Part shown: positions 1 through 13,524 of the stretch, one piece after another
Layout of the letters: every line of letters starts with the position of its first letter
Numbering within the stretch: position 1 is the first letter of the stretch
NCBI GenBank assembly: GCA_963580455.1
Contig: OY756967.1
Coordinates: 10,190,501 to 10,254,500 of the forward strand
DNA length: 64,000 nucleotides
Origin: Euonymus europaeus
Lineage: Eukaryota; Streptophyta; Magnoliopsida; Celastrales; Celastraceae
Direction of reading: 5' to 3'
Position numbers and translations under genes: made by a program
Notes under the pieces: model-generated
What the model saw: only the letters and a program-made list of their open reading frames with translations
Database searches by the model: none
What the model was told of the DNA's origin: nothing

Positions 1-3000
1 CGAGCATCTTTGATGGTCCGAAATTGGTAAACACTCTCTATGGAGGAGCTTTTAATAGTTTTCTCCATTTGTCATAGAAAGTTGTTGTTTTGGCAACGAA
101 ATAATCTTGGAAGCTTATACTCATAAAATTTGACATAGAAAAACAATAAAACGTGTACACCGAGCATCTTTGATGGTCCGAAGTTGCTCAACTCTCTCTA
201 TGGAGGAGCTTTTGAATGTTTTTCCATTTGTCATAGAAAGTTGGTCTTTTTCCATCGAAATAATCTTGGAAGCTTATACTCATAAAATTGGACATAGAAG
301 AACATTAAAAAGTGTACACCGAGCAACTTTGTTGTTCCGAAGTTGCTCAACTCTCTCTATGGAGGAGCTTTTCAAGGTATTGTCCATTTGTCATAGAAAG
401 TTGGTCTTTTGCCATCGAAATAATCTTGGAAGCTTATACTCATAAAATTTGACATAGATGAACATTAAAAAGTGTACACTGAGCAACTTTGATAGTCCGA
501 AGTTGCTCAACTCTCTCTATGGAGGAGCTTTTAACGGTTTTGTCCATTTGTTATAGAAAGTTGGTCTTTTTTCATCGAAATAATCCACAAAGCTTATACT
601 CGTAAAATTTGACATAGAAGAACATTAAAAGGTGTACACCGAGGAACTTTGATGGTCCGACGTTGCTCAACTCTCTCTATGGAGGAGCTTTTAATGGTTT
701 TGTGCATTTGTCATAGAAAGTTGGTGTTTTTGCATCGAAATAATCTTGGAAGCTCATTTTCGTAAAATTTAAGATAGAAGACAATAAAAATTGTACACCG
801 AGCAACTTTGATTGTCCGAAGTTGCTCAACTCTCTCTGTGGAGGAGCTTTTAACGGGTTTGTCGATTTGTCATAGAAAGTTGCTGTTTTGGCATCGAAAT
901 AATCTTGGAAGCTTATACTCATAAAATTTGACATAGAAGAACAATAAAACTTGTACACCGAGCATCTTTGATGGTCCGAAATGGGTCAACTCTCTCTATG
1001 AAGGCGCTTTTAACTGTTTTCTCCATTTGTCATAGAAGCTTGGGATTTTGGCATCGAAATAATCTAGGAAGCTTATACTCATAAAATTTGACATAGAAGA
1101 ACAATAAAAAGTGTCAACAGAGCAACTTTGATGTTCCGAAGTTGCTCAACTCTCTCTATGGAGGAGCTTTTGAAGGTTTCGTCCATTTATCATAGAAAGT
1201 TGTTGTTTTGGCATCGAAATAATCTTAGAAGCTTATACTCATAAAATTTGACATAGAAAAACAATAAAACGTGTACACCGAGCATCTTTGATGGTCCGAA
1301 ATTGGTAAACACTCTCTATGGAGGAGCTTTTAATAGTTTTCTCCATTTGTCATAGAAAGTTGTTGTTTTGGCAACGAAATAATCTTGGAAGCTTATACTC
1401 ATAAAATTTGACATAGAAAAACAATAAAACGTGTACACCGAGCATCTTTGATGGTCCGAAGTTGCTCAACTCTCTCTATGGAGGAGCTTTTGAATGTTTT
1501 TCCATTTGTCATAGAAAGTTGGTCTTTTTCCATCGAAATAATCTTGGAAGCTTATACTCATAAAATTGGACATAGAAGAACATTAAAAAGTGTACACCGA
1601 GCAACTTTGTTGTTCCGAAGTTGCTCAACTCTCTCTATGGAGGAGCTTTTCAAGGTATTGTCCATTTGTCATAGAAAGTTGGTCTTTTGCCATCGAAATA
1701 ATCTTGGAAGCTTATACTCATAAAATTTGACATAGATGAACATTAAAAAGTGTACACTGAGCAACTTTGATAGTCCGAAGTTGCTCAACTCTCTCTATGG
1801 AGGAGCTTTTAACGGTTTTGTCCATTTGTTATAGAAAGTTGGTCTTTTTTCATCGAAATAATCCACAAAGCTTATACTCGTAAAATTTGACATAGAAGAA
1901 CATTAAAAGGTGTACACCGAGGAACTTTGATGGTCCGACGTTGCTCAACTCTCTCTATGGAGGAGCTTTTAATGGTTTTGTGCATTTGTCATAGAAAGTT
2001 GGTGTTTTTGCATCGAAATAATCTTGGAAGCTCATTTTCGTAAAATTTAAGATAGAAGACAATAAAAATTGTACACCGAGCAACTTTGATTGTCCGAAGT
2101 TGCTCAACTCTCTCTGTGGAGGAGCTTTTAACGGGTTTGTCGATTTGTCATAGAAAGTTGCTGTTTTGGCATCGAAATAATCTTGGAAGCTTATACTCAT
2201 AAAATTTGACATAGAAGAACAATAAAACTTGTACACCGAGCATCTTTGATGGTCCGAAATGGGTCAACTCTCTCTATGAAGGCGCTTTTAACTGTTTTCT
2301 CCATTTGTCATAGAAGCTTGGGATTTTGGCATCGAAATAATCTAGGAAGCTTATACTCATAAAATTTGACATAGAAGAACAATAAAAAGTGTCAACAGAG
2401 CAACTTTGATGTTCCGAAGTTGCTCAACTCTCTCTATGGAGGAGCTTTTGAAGGTTTCGTCCATTTATCATAGAAAGTTGTTGTTTTGGCATCGAAATAA
2501 TCTTGGAAGCTTATACTCATAAAATTTGACATAGAAAAATAATAAAACGTGTACACCGAGCATCTTTGATGGTCCGAAATTGGTAAACTCTCTCTATGGA
2601 GGAGCTTTTAATAGTTTTCTCCATTTGTCATAGAAAGTTGTTGTTTTGGCAACGAAATAATCTTGGAAGCTTATACTCATAAAATTTGACATAGAAAAAC
2701 AATAAAACGTGTACACCGAGCATCTTTGATGGTCCGAAGTTGCTCAACTCTCTCTATGGAGGAGCTTTTGAATGTTTTTCCATTTGTCATAGAAAGTTGG
2801 TCTTTTTCCATCGAAATAATCTTGGAAGCTTATACTCATAAAATTGGACATAGAAGAACATTAAAAAGTGTACACCGAGCAACTTTGTTGTTCCGAAGTT
2901 GCTCAACTCTCTCTATGGAGGAGCTTTTCAAGGTATTGTCCATTTGTCATAGAAAGTTGGTCTTTTGCCATCGAAATAATCTTGGAAGCTTATACTCATA

Positions 3001-3834
3001 AAATTTGACATAGATGAACATTAAAAAGTGTACACTGAGCAACTTTGATAGTCCGAATTTGCTCAACTCTCTCTATGGAGGAGCTTTTAACGGTTTTGTC
3101 CATTTGTTATAGAAAGTTGGTCTTTTTTCATCGAAATAATCCACAAAGCTTATACTCGTAAAATTTGACATAGAAGAACATTAAAAGGTGTACACCGAGG
3201 AACTTTGATGGTCCGATGTTGCTCAACTCTCTCTATGGAGGAGCTTTTAACGGTTTTATCCATTTGTCATAGAAAGTTGGTGTTTTTGCATCGAAATAAT
3301 CAAGGAAGCTCATTTTCGTAAAATTTAAGATAGAAGAACAATAAAAATTGTACACCGAGCAACTTTGATTGTCCGATGAGCAGCTCAACTCTCTCTGTGG
3401 AGGAGCTTTTAACGGGTTTGTCGATTTTTCATAGAAAGTCGCTGTTTTGTCATCGAAATAATCTTGGAAGCTTATACTCATAAAATTTGACATAGAAGAA
3501 CAATAAAACTTGTACACCGAGCATCTTTGATGGTCCGAAATGGGTCAACTCTCTCTATGAAGGAGCTTTTAACTGTTTTTTCCATTTGTCATAGAAGCTT
3601 GGGATTTTTGCATCGAAATAATCTAGGAAGCTTATACTCATAAAATTTGACATAGAAGAACAATAAAAATTGTCAACCGAGCAACTTTGATGTTCCGAAG
3701 TTGGTCAACTCTCTCTATGGAGGAGCTTTTGAAGGTTTTGTCCATTTATCATACAAAGTTGTTGTTTTGGCATCGATATAATCTTGGAAGCTTATACTCA
3801 TAAAATTTGACATAGAAAAACAATAAAACGTGTA
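1..3834 (+). repeat. 8-monomer higher-order repeat, 1278 bp, three copies
   Basis: Copies start at 1, 1279 and 2557. Within a copy the eight monomers differ clearly from each other, but the same monomer in adjacent copies differs at only a few sites. Examples: TCTTAGAA near 1226 is TCTTGGAA in the next copy, and GTAAACACTC in copies 1 and 2 is GTAAACTCTC in copy 3. Copy 3 drifts from about 3210 on, including TCCGATGAGCAGCTC near 3374 where the others have TCCGAAGTTGCTC. The left end may lie outside the window. Confidence 0.9.
481..508. repeat. Representative satellite dyad (9-bp inverted repeat)
   Basis: GAGCAACTT (481-489), a 10-nt spacer, then its exact reverse complement AAGTTGCTC (500-508). 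The same dyad recurs in a large share of monomers in all three blocks, with spacers such as TGATAGTCCG, TGTTGTTCCG and TGATTGTCCG. Other monomers have lost it (GAGCATCTT with AAATTGGTC). In the first 8-monomer HOR, four of eight monomers keep it perfectly (starts near 320, 480, 800 and 1118). Confidence 0.9.
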
Positions 3835-4720
3835 CAACGAGCATCTTTGATGGTCCGAAATTGGTAAACTCTCTCTATAGAGGAATTTTTAACAGTTTTC
3901 TCCATTTTTCATAGAAAGTTGTTGTTTTGGCATCGAAATAATCTTGGAAGCTTATACTCATAAAATTTGACAAAGAAAAACAATAAAACGTGTACACCGA
4001 GCATCTTTGATGGTCCGAAATTGGTCAACTCTCTCTATGATGGAGCTTTTAACAGTTTTCTCCATTTGTCATAGAAACTTGGGATTTTGGCATCAAAATA
4101 ATCTTGGAAGCTTATACTCATGAAATTTGACATAGAAGAACAATAAAAAGTGTACACCGAGCAACATTGATGTTCTGAAAGTCGCTCAACTCTCTCTATG
4201 GAGGAGCTTTTGAATGTTTTTCCATTTGTCATAGAAATTTGGTCTTTTGCCATCGAAATAATCTTGGAAGCTTATACTCATAAAATTTGACATAGAAGAA
4301 CATTAAAAAGTGTACACCGAGCAACTTTGTTGTTCCGAAGTTGCTCAACTCTCTTTATGGAGGAGCTTTTCAAGGTATTCTCCATTTGTCATAGAAAGTT
4401 GGTGTTTTGGCATCGAAATAATCCTGGAAGCTTATACTCATAAAATTTGACATAGAAGAACATTAAAAAGTGTACACCGAGCAACTTTGTTGTTTCGAAG
4501 TTGCTCAACTCTCTCTATGGAAGAGCTTTTAACGGTTTTGTCCATTTATCATAGAAAGTTGGTGTTTTAGCATCGAAATAATTCCGGAAGCCATTTTCGT
4601 AAAATTTAACATAAAAGAACAATGAAAAGTGTACACCGAGCAACTTTGATTGTCCGAAGTTGCTCGACTCTCTCTATAGAGGAGCTTTTAACGGTTTTGT
4701 CCATTTGTCATAGAAAGTTG
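1279..4720 (+). repeat. Long-range duplicated block, copy 1 (7824-bp offset)
   Basis: This block matches 9103-12544 at a constant offset of 7824 bp (49 monomers) almost to its end. It includes rare private variants, such as TCCGATGAGCAGCTC (near 3374 and 11198) and TTCTGAAAGTCGCTC (near 4173 and 11997). Scattered substitutions and one 4-bp insertion near 12257 separate the copies. The match breaks near 4715, where this copy continues into a GTCTTTTGCCATCG monomer and the other into GTGTTTTTGCATCG. Confidence 0.85.
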
Positions 4721-7700
4721 GTCTTTTGCCATCGAAATAATCTTGGAAGCTTATACTCATAAAATTTGACATAGATGAACATTAAAAAGTGTACACTGAG
4801 CAACTTTGATAGTCCGAAGTTGCTCAACTCTCTCTATGGAGGAGCTTTTAACGGTTTTGTCCATTAGTTATAGAAAGTTGGTCTTTTTTCATCGAAATAA
4901 TCCACAAAGCTTATACTCGTAAAATTTGACATAGAAGAACATTAAAAGGTGTACACCGAGGAACTTTGATGGTCCGACGTTGCTCAACTCTCTCTATGGA
5001 GGAGCTTTTAATGGTTTTGTCCATTTGTCATAGAAAGTTGGTATTTTTGCATCGAAATAATCTTGGAAGCTCATTTTCGTAAAATTTAAGATAGAAGACA
5101 ATAAAAATTGTACACCGAGCAACTTTGATTGTCCGAAGTTGCTCAACTCTCTCTGTGGAGGAGCTTTTAACGGGTTTGTCGATTTGTCATAGAAAGTTGC
5201 TGTTTTGGCATCGAAATAATCTTGGAAGCTTATACTCATAAAATTTGACATAGAAGAACAATAAAACTTGTACACCGAGCATCTTTGATGGTCTGAAATG
5301 GGTCAACTCTCTCTATGAAGGAGCTTTTAACTGTTTTCTCCATTTGTCATAGAAGCTTGGGATTTTTGCATCGAAATAATCTAGGAAGCTTATACTCATA
5401 AAATTTGACATAGAAGAACAATAAAAAGTGTCAACCGAGCAACTTTGATGTTCTGAAGTTGCTCAACTCTCTCTATGGAGGAGCTTTTGAAGGTTTTGTC
5501 CATTTATCATAAAAAGTTGTTGTTTTGGCATCGATATAATCTTGAAAGCTTATACTCATAAAATTTGACGTAGAAGAACAATAAAACTTGTACACCGAGC
5601 ATCTTTGATGGTCCGAAATGGGTCAACTCTCTCTATGAAGGAGCTTTTAACTGTTTTCTCCATTTGTCATAGAAGCTTGGGATTTTTGCATCGAAATAAT
5701 CTAGGAAGCTTATACTCATAAAATTTGACATAGAAGAACAATAAAAAGTGTCAACCGAGCAACTTTAATGTTCCGAAGTTGCTCAACTCTCTCTATGGAG
5801 GAGCTTTTGAAGGTTTTGTCCATTTATCATACAAAGTTGTTGTTTAGGCATCGATATAATCTTGGAAGCTTATACTCATAAAACTTGACATAGAAAAACA
5901 ATAAAACGTGTACACCGAGCATCTTTGATGGTCCGAAATTGGTAAACTCTCTCTATAGAGGAGCTTTTAACAGTTTTCTCCATTTTTCAAAAAAAGTTGT
6001 TGTTTTGGCATCGAAATAATCTTGAAAGCTTATACTCATAAAATTTGACATAGAAAAACAATAAAACGTGTACACCGAGCATCTTTGATGGTCCGAAATT
6101 GGTCAACTCTCTCTATGAAGGAGCTTTTAACAGTTTTCTCCATTTGTCTTGGGATTTTGGCATCAAAATAATCTTGGAAGCTTATACTCATGAAATTTGA
6201 CATAGTAGAACAATAAAAAGTGTACACCGAGCAACATTGATGTTCCGAAGTTGCTCAACTCTCTCTATGGAGAAGCTTTTGAATGTTTTTCCATTTGTCA
6301 TAGAAAGTTGGTCTTTTGCCATCGAAATAGTCTTGGAAGCTTATTCTCATAAAATTGGATATAGAAGAACATTAAAAAGTGTACACCGAGCAACTTTGTT
6401 GTTCCGAAGTTGCTCAACTCTCTCTATGGAGGAGCTTTTCAAGGTATTGTCCATTTGTCATAGAAAGTTGGTCCTTTGCCATCGAAATAATCTTGGAAAC
6501 TTATACTCATAAAATTTGACATAGAAGAACAATAAAACTTGTACACCGAGCATCTTTGATGGTCCGAAATGGGTCAACTCTCTCTATGAAGGAGCTTTTA
6601 ACTGTTTTCTCCATTTGTCGTAGAAGCTTGGGATTTTTGCATCGAAATAATCTAGGAAGCTTATACTCATAAAATTTGACATAGATGAACAATAAAAAGT
6701 GTCAACCGAGCAACATTGATGTTCCGAAGTTGCTCAACTCTCTCTATGGAGGAGCTTTTGAATGTTTTTCCATTTGTCATAGAAATTTGGTCTTTTGCCA
6801 TCGAAATAATCTTGGAATCTTATACTCATAAAATTTGACATAGAAGAACATTAAAAAGTGTACACCGAGCAACTTTGTTGTTCCGAAGTTACTCAACACT
6901 CTTTATGGAGGAGCTTTTCAAGGTATTCTCCATTTGTCATAGAAAGTTGGTGTTTTGGCATCGAAATAATCCTGGAAGCTTATACTCATAAAATTTGACA
7001 TAGAAGAACATTAAAAAGTGTACACCGAGCAACTTTGTTGTTCCGAAGTTGCTCAACTCTCTCTATGGAGGAGCTTTTCAAGGTTTTGTCCTTTTATCAT
7101 AGAAAGTTGGTGTTTTAGCATCGAAATAATTCTGGAAGCTCATTTTCGTAAAATTTAACATAAAAGAACAATGAAAAGTGTACACCGAGCAACTTTGATT
7201 GTCCGAAGTTGCTCGACTCTCTCTATAGAGGAGCTTTTAACGGTTTTGTCCATTTTTCATAGAAAGTTGGTCTTTTGCCATCGAAATAATCTTGGAAGCT
7301 TATACTCATAAAATTGGACATAGAAGAACATTAAAAAGTGTACACCGAGAAACTTTGTTGTTCCGAAGTTGCTCAACTCTCTCTATGGATGAGCTTTTCA
7401 AGGTATTGTCCATTTATCATAGAAAGTTGGTCTTTTGCCATCGAAATAATCTTGGAAGCCTATACTCATAAAATTTGACATAGATGAACATTAAAAAGTG
7501 TACACCGAGCAACTTTATTGTTCCGAAGTTGGTCAACTCTCTCTCTGGAGAAGCTTTTCAAGGTATTGTCCATTTGTCATAGAAAGTTGTTGTTTTGGCA
7601 TCGAAATAATCTTGGAAGCTTATACTCATAAAATTTGACATAGAAAAACAATAAAACGTGTACACCGAGCATCTTTGATGGTCCGAAATTGGTAAACTCT

Positions 7701-9102
7701 CTCTATGGAGGAGCTTTTAACAGTTTTCTCCATTTGTCATAGAAAGTTGTTGTTTTGGCATCGAAATAATCTTGGAAGATTATACTCATAAAATTTGACA
7801 TAGAAAACAATAAAACGTGTACACCGAGCATCTTTGATGGTCCGAAATTGGTCAACTCTCTCTATGAAGGAGCTTTTAACAGTTTTCTCCATTTCTCGTA
7901 GAAACTTGGAATTTCGGCATCGAAATAATCTTGGAAGCTTATACTCATGAAATTTGACATAGAAGAACAATAAAAAGTGTACACCGAGCAACATTGATGT
8001 TCCGAAGTTGCTCAACTCTCTCTATGGAGGAGCTTTTGAATGTTTTTCCATTTGTCATAGAAAGTTGGTCTTTTGCCATCGAAATAATCTTGGAAGCTTA
8101 TTCTCATAAAATTGGACATAGAAGAACATTAAAAAGTGTACACCGAGCAACTTTGTTGTTCCGAAGTTGCTCAACTCTCTGTATGGAGGAGCTTTTCAAG
8201 GTATTGTCCATTTGTCATAGAAAGTTGGTCTTTTGCCATCGAAATAATCTTGGAAGCTTATACTCATAAAATTTGACATAGATGAACATTAAAAAGTGTA
8301 CACTGAGCAACTTTGATAGTCCGAAGTTGCTCAACTCTCTCTATGGAGGAGATTTTAACGGTTTTGTCCATTAGTTATAGAAAGTTGGTCTTTTTTCATC
8401 GAAATAATCCACAAAGCTTATACTCGTAAAATTTGACATAGAAGAACATTAAAAGGTGTACACCGAGGAACTTTGATGGTCCGACGTTGCTCAACTCTCT
8501 CTATGGAGGAGCTTTTAATGGTTTTGTCCATTTGTCATAGAAAGTTGGTGTTTTTGCATCGAAATAATCTTGGAAGCTCATTTTCTTAAAATTTAAGATA
8601 GAAGACAATAAAAATTGTACACCGAGCAACTTTGATTGTCCGAAGTTGCTCAACTCTCTCTGTGGAGGAGCTTTTAACGGGTTTGTCGATTTGTCATAGA
8701 AAGTTGCTGTTTTGGCATCGAAATAATCTTGGAAGCTTATACTCATAAAATTTGACATAGAAGAACAATAAAACTTGTACACCGAGCATCTTTGATGGTC
8801 CGAAATGGGTCAACTCTCTCTATGAAGGAGCTTTTAACTGTTTTCTCCATTTGTCATAGAAGCTTGGGATTTTGGCATCGAAATAATCTAGGAAGCTTAT
8901 ACTCATAAAATTTGACATAGAAGAACAATAAAAAGTGTCAACAGAGCAACTTTGATGTTCCGAAGTTGCTCAACTCTCTCTATGGAGGAGCTTTTGAAGG
9001 TTTTGTCCATTTATCATAGAAAGTTGTTGTTTTGGCATCGAAATAATCTTAGAAGCTTATACTCATAAAATTTGACATAGAAAAACAATAAAACGTGTAC
9101 AC

Positions 9103-12100
9103 CGAGCATCTTTGATGGTCCGAAATTGGTAAACACTCTCTATGGAGGAGCTTTTAATAGTTTTCTCCATTTGTCATAGAAAGTTGTTGTTTTGGCAACG
9201 AAATAATCTTGGAAGCTTATACTCATAAAATTTGACATAGAAAAACAATAAAACGTGTACAACGAGCATCTTTGATGGTCCGAAGTTGCTCAACTCTCTC
9301 TATGGAGGAGCTTTTGAATGTTTTTCCATTTGTCATAGAAAGTTGGTCTTTTTCCATCGAAATAATCTTGGAAGCTTATACTCATAAAATTGGACATAGA
9401 AGAACATTAAAAAGTGTACACCGAGCAACTTTGTTGTTCCGAAGTTGCTCAACTCTCTCTATGGAGGAGCTTTTCAAGGTATTGTCCATTTGTCATAGAA
9501 AGTTGGTCTTTTGCCATCGAAATAATCTTGGAAGCTTATACTCATAAAATTTGACATAGATGAACATTAAAAAGTGTACACTGAGCAACTTTGATAGTCC
9601 GAAGTTGCTCAACTCTCTCTATGGAGGAGCTTTTAACGGTTTTGTCCATTTGTTATAGAAAGTTGGTCTTTTTTCATCGAAATAATCCACAAAGCTTATA
9701 CTCGTAAAATTTGACATAGAAGAACATTAAAAGGTGTACACCGAGGAACTTTGATGGTCCGACGTTGCTCAACTCTCTCTATGGAGGAGCTTTTAATGGT
9801 TTTGTGCATTTGTCATAGAAAGTTGGTGTTTTTGCATCGAAATAATCTTGGAAGCTCATTTTCGTAAAATTTAAGATAGAAGACAATAAAAATTGTACAC
9901 CGAGCAACTTTGATTGTCCGAAGTTGCTCAACTCTCTCTGTGGAGGAGCTTTTAACGGGTTTGTCGATTTGTCATAGAAAGTTGCTGTTTTGGCATCGAA
10001 ATAATCTTGGAAGCTTATACTCATAAAATTTGACATAGAAGAACAATAAAACTTGTACACCGAGCATCTTTGATGGTCCGAAATGGGTCAACTCTCTCTA
10101 TGAAGGCGCTTTTAACTGTTTTCTCCATTTGTCATAGAAGCTTGGGATTTTGGCATCGAAATAATCTAGGAAGCTTATACTCATAAAATTTGACATAGAA
10201 GAACAATAAAAAGTGTCAACAGAGCAACTTTGATGTTCCGAAGTCGCTCAACTCTCTCTATGGAGGAGCTTTTGAAGGTTTCGTCCATTTATCATAGAAA
10301 GTTGTTGTTTTGGCATCGAAATAATCTTGGAAGCTTATACTCATAAAATTTGACATAGAAAAATAATAAAACGTGTACACCGAGCATCTTTGATGGTCCG
10401 AAATTGGTAAACTCTCTCTATGGTGGAGCTTTTAATAGTTTTCTCCATTTGTCATAGAAAGTTGTTGTTTTGGCAACGAAATAATCTTGGAAGCTTATAC
10501 TCATAAAATTTGACATAGAAAAACAATAAAACGTGTACACCGAGCATCTTTGATGGTCCGAAGTTGCTCAACTCTCTCTATGGAGGAGCTTTTGAATGTT
10601 TTTCCATTTGTCATAGAAAGTTGGTCTTTTTCCACCGAAATAATCTTGGAAGCTTATACTCATAAAATTGGACATAGAAGAACATTAAAAAGTGTACACC
10701 GAGCAACTTTGTTGTTCCGAAGTTGCTCAACTCTCTCTATGGAGGAGCTTTTCAAGGTATTGTCCATTTGTCATAGAAAGTTGGTCTTTTGCCATCGAAA
10801 TAATCTTGGAAGCTTATACTCATAAAATTTGACATAGATGAACATTAAAAAGTGTACACTGAGCAACTTTGATAGTCCGAAGTTGCTCAACTCTCTCTAT
10901 GGAGGAGCTTTTAACGGTTTTGTCCATTTGTTATAGAAAGTTGGTCCTTTTTCATCGAAATAATCCACAAAGCTTATACTCGTAAAATTTGACATAGAAG
11001 AACATTAAAAGGTGTACACCGAGGAACTTTGATGGTCCGATGTTGCTCAACTCTCTCTATGGAGGAGCTTTTAACGGTTTTGTCCATTTGTCATAGAAAG
11101 TTGGTGTTTTTGCATCGAAATAATCTAGGAAGCTCATTTTCGTAAAATTTAAGATAGAAGAACAATAAAAATTGTACACCGAGCAACTTTGATTGTCCGA
11201 TGAGCAGCTCAACTCTCTCTGTGGAGGAGCTTTTAACGGGTTTGTCGATTTGTCATAGAAAGTCGCTGTTTTGTCATCGAAATAATCTTGGAAGCTTATA
11301 CTCATAAAATTTGACATAGAAGAACAATAAAACTTGTACACCGAGCATCTTTGATGGTCCGAAATGGGTCAACTCTCTCTATGAAGGAGCTTTTAACTGT
11401 TTTTTCCATTTGTCATAGAAGCTTGGGATTTTTGCATCGAAATAATCTAGGAAGCTTATACTCATAAAATTTGACATAGAAGAACAATAAAAATTGTCAA
11501 CCGAGCAACTTTGATGTTCCGAAGTTGGTCAACTCTCTCTATGGAGGAGCTTTTGAAGGTTTTGTCCATTTATCATACAAAGTTGTTGTTTTGGCATCGA
11601 TATAATCTTGGAAGCTTATACTCATAAAATTTGACATAGAAAAACAATAAAACGTGTACAACGAGCATCTTTGATGGTCCGAAATTGGTAAACTCTCTCT
11701 ATAGAGGAATTTTTAACAGTTTTCTCCATTTTTCATAGAAAGTTGTTGTTTTGGCATCGAAATAATCTTGGAAGCTTATACTCATAAAATTTGACAAAGA
11801 AAAACAATAAAACGTGTACACCGAGCATCTTTGATGGTCCGAAATTGGTCAACTCTCTCTATGATGGAGCTTTTAACAGTTTTCTCCATTTGTCATAGAA
11901 ACTTGGGATTTTGGCATCAAAATAATCTTGGAAGCTTATACTCATGAAATTTGACATAGAAGAACAATAAAAAGTGTACACCGAGCAAAATTGATGTTCT
12001 GAAAGTCGCTCAACTCTCTCTATGGAGGAGCTTTTGAATGTTTTTCCATTTGTCATAGAAATTTGGTCTTTTTCCATCGAAATAATCTTGGAAGCTTATA

Positions 12101-12544
12101 CTCATAAAATTTGACATAGAAGAACATTAAAAAGTGTACACCGAGCAACTTTGTTGTTCCGAAGTTGCTCAACTCTCTTTATGGAGGAGCTTTTCAAGGT
12201 ATTCTCCATTTGTCATAGAAAGTTGGTGTTTTGGCATCGAAATAATCCTGGAAGCTTATTTATACTCATAAAATTTGACATAGAAGAACATTAAAAAGTG
12301 TACACCGAGCAACTTTGTTGTTTCGAAGTTGCTCAACTCTCTCTATGGAAGAGCTTTTAACGGTTTTGTCCATTTATCATAGAAAGTTGGTGTTTTAGCA
12401 TCGAAATAATTCCGGAAGCCATTTTCGTAAAATTTAACATAAAAGAACAATGAAAAGTGTACACCGAGCAACTTTGATTGTCCGAAGTTGCTCGACTCTC
12501 TCTATAGAGGAGCTTTTAACGGTTTTGTCCATTTCTCATAGAAA
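9103..12544 (+). repeat. Long-range duplicated block, copy 2 (7824-bp offset)
   Basis: Second copy of the block at 1279-4720. It begins with two further copies of the 1278-bp HOR (starts 9103 and 10381), preceded at about 8500-9102 by part of another. Differences from copy 1 include GGTGGAGC near 10423 for GGAGGAGC, GAGCAAAATT near 11982 for GAGCAACATT, and an extra TTAT near 12257. Confidence 0.85.
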
Positions 12545-13524
12545 GTTGGTGTTTTTGCATCGAAATAATCTTGGAAGCTCATTTTCGTAAAATTTAAGAT
12601 AGAAGAACAATAAAAATTGTACACCGAGCAACTTTGATTGTCCGAAGTTGCTCAACTCTCTCTGTGGAGGTGCTTTTAACGGGTTTGTCGATTTGTCATA
12701 GAAAGTTGCTGTTTTGTCATCGAAATAATCTTGGAAGCTTATACTCATAAAATTTGACATAGAAGAACAATAAAACTTGTACACCGAGCATCTTTGATGG
12801 TCCGAAATGGGTCAACTCTCTCTATGAAGACGCTTTTAACTGTTTTCTCCATTTGTCATAGAAGCTTGGGATTTTGGCATCGAAATAATCTAGGAAGCTT
12901 ATACTCATAAAATTTGACATAGAAGAACAATAAAAAGTGTCAACAGAGCAACTTTGTTTTTCCGAAGTTGCTCAACTCTCTCTATGGAGGAGCTTTTCAA
13001 GGTATTGTCCATTTGTCATAGAATGTTGGTCTTTTGCCATCGAAATAATCTTGGAAGCTTATACTCATAAAATTTGACATAGATGAACTTTAAAAAGTGT
13101 ACACTGAGCAACTTTGATAGTCCGAAGTTGCTCAACTCTCTCTATGGGGGAGCTTTTAACGGTTTTGTCCATTTGTTATAGAAAGTTGGTCTTTTTTCAT
13201 CGAAATAATCCACAAAGCTTATACTCGTAAAATTTGACATAGAAGAACATTAAAAGGTGTACATCGAGCAACTTTGATGTTCCGAAGTTGCTCAACTCTC
13301 TCAATGGAGGAGCTTTTGAATGTTTTTCCATTTATCATAGAAAGTTGGTCTTTTGCCATCAAAATAACCTTGGAAGCTTATACTCATAAAATTTGACATA
13401 GAAGAACATTAAAAAGTGTACACCGGGCAACATTGATGTTCCGAAGTTGCTCAACTCTCTCTATGAAGGAGCTTTTGAATGTTTTTCCATTTTTCATAGA
13501 AAGTTTGTCTTTTGCTATCGAAAT

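Noticed and set aside
170..445. Open reading frame of 91 codons, recurring at 1448, 2726, 9272, 10550 and elsewhere with near-identical translation
   Set aside because: It recurs at the HOR period and is made of two satellite monomers. The 'protein' repeats because the DNA repeats. No start context, no domain, and many other monomers break the frame.
677..958. Minus-strand reading frames of 60-94 codons in the satellite (MYKFYCSS-like), recurring in many monomers
   Set aside because: Same reason: chance openness of a roughly 160-bp tandem repeat on the other strand. The internal repetition equals the monomer.
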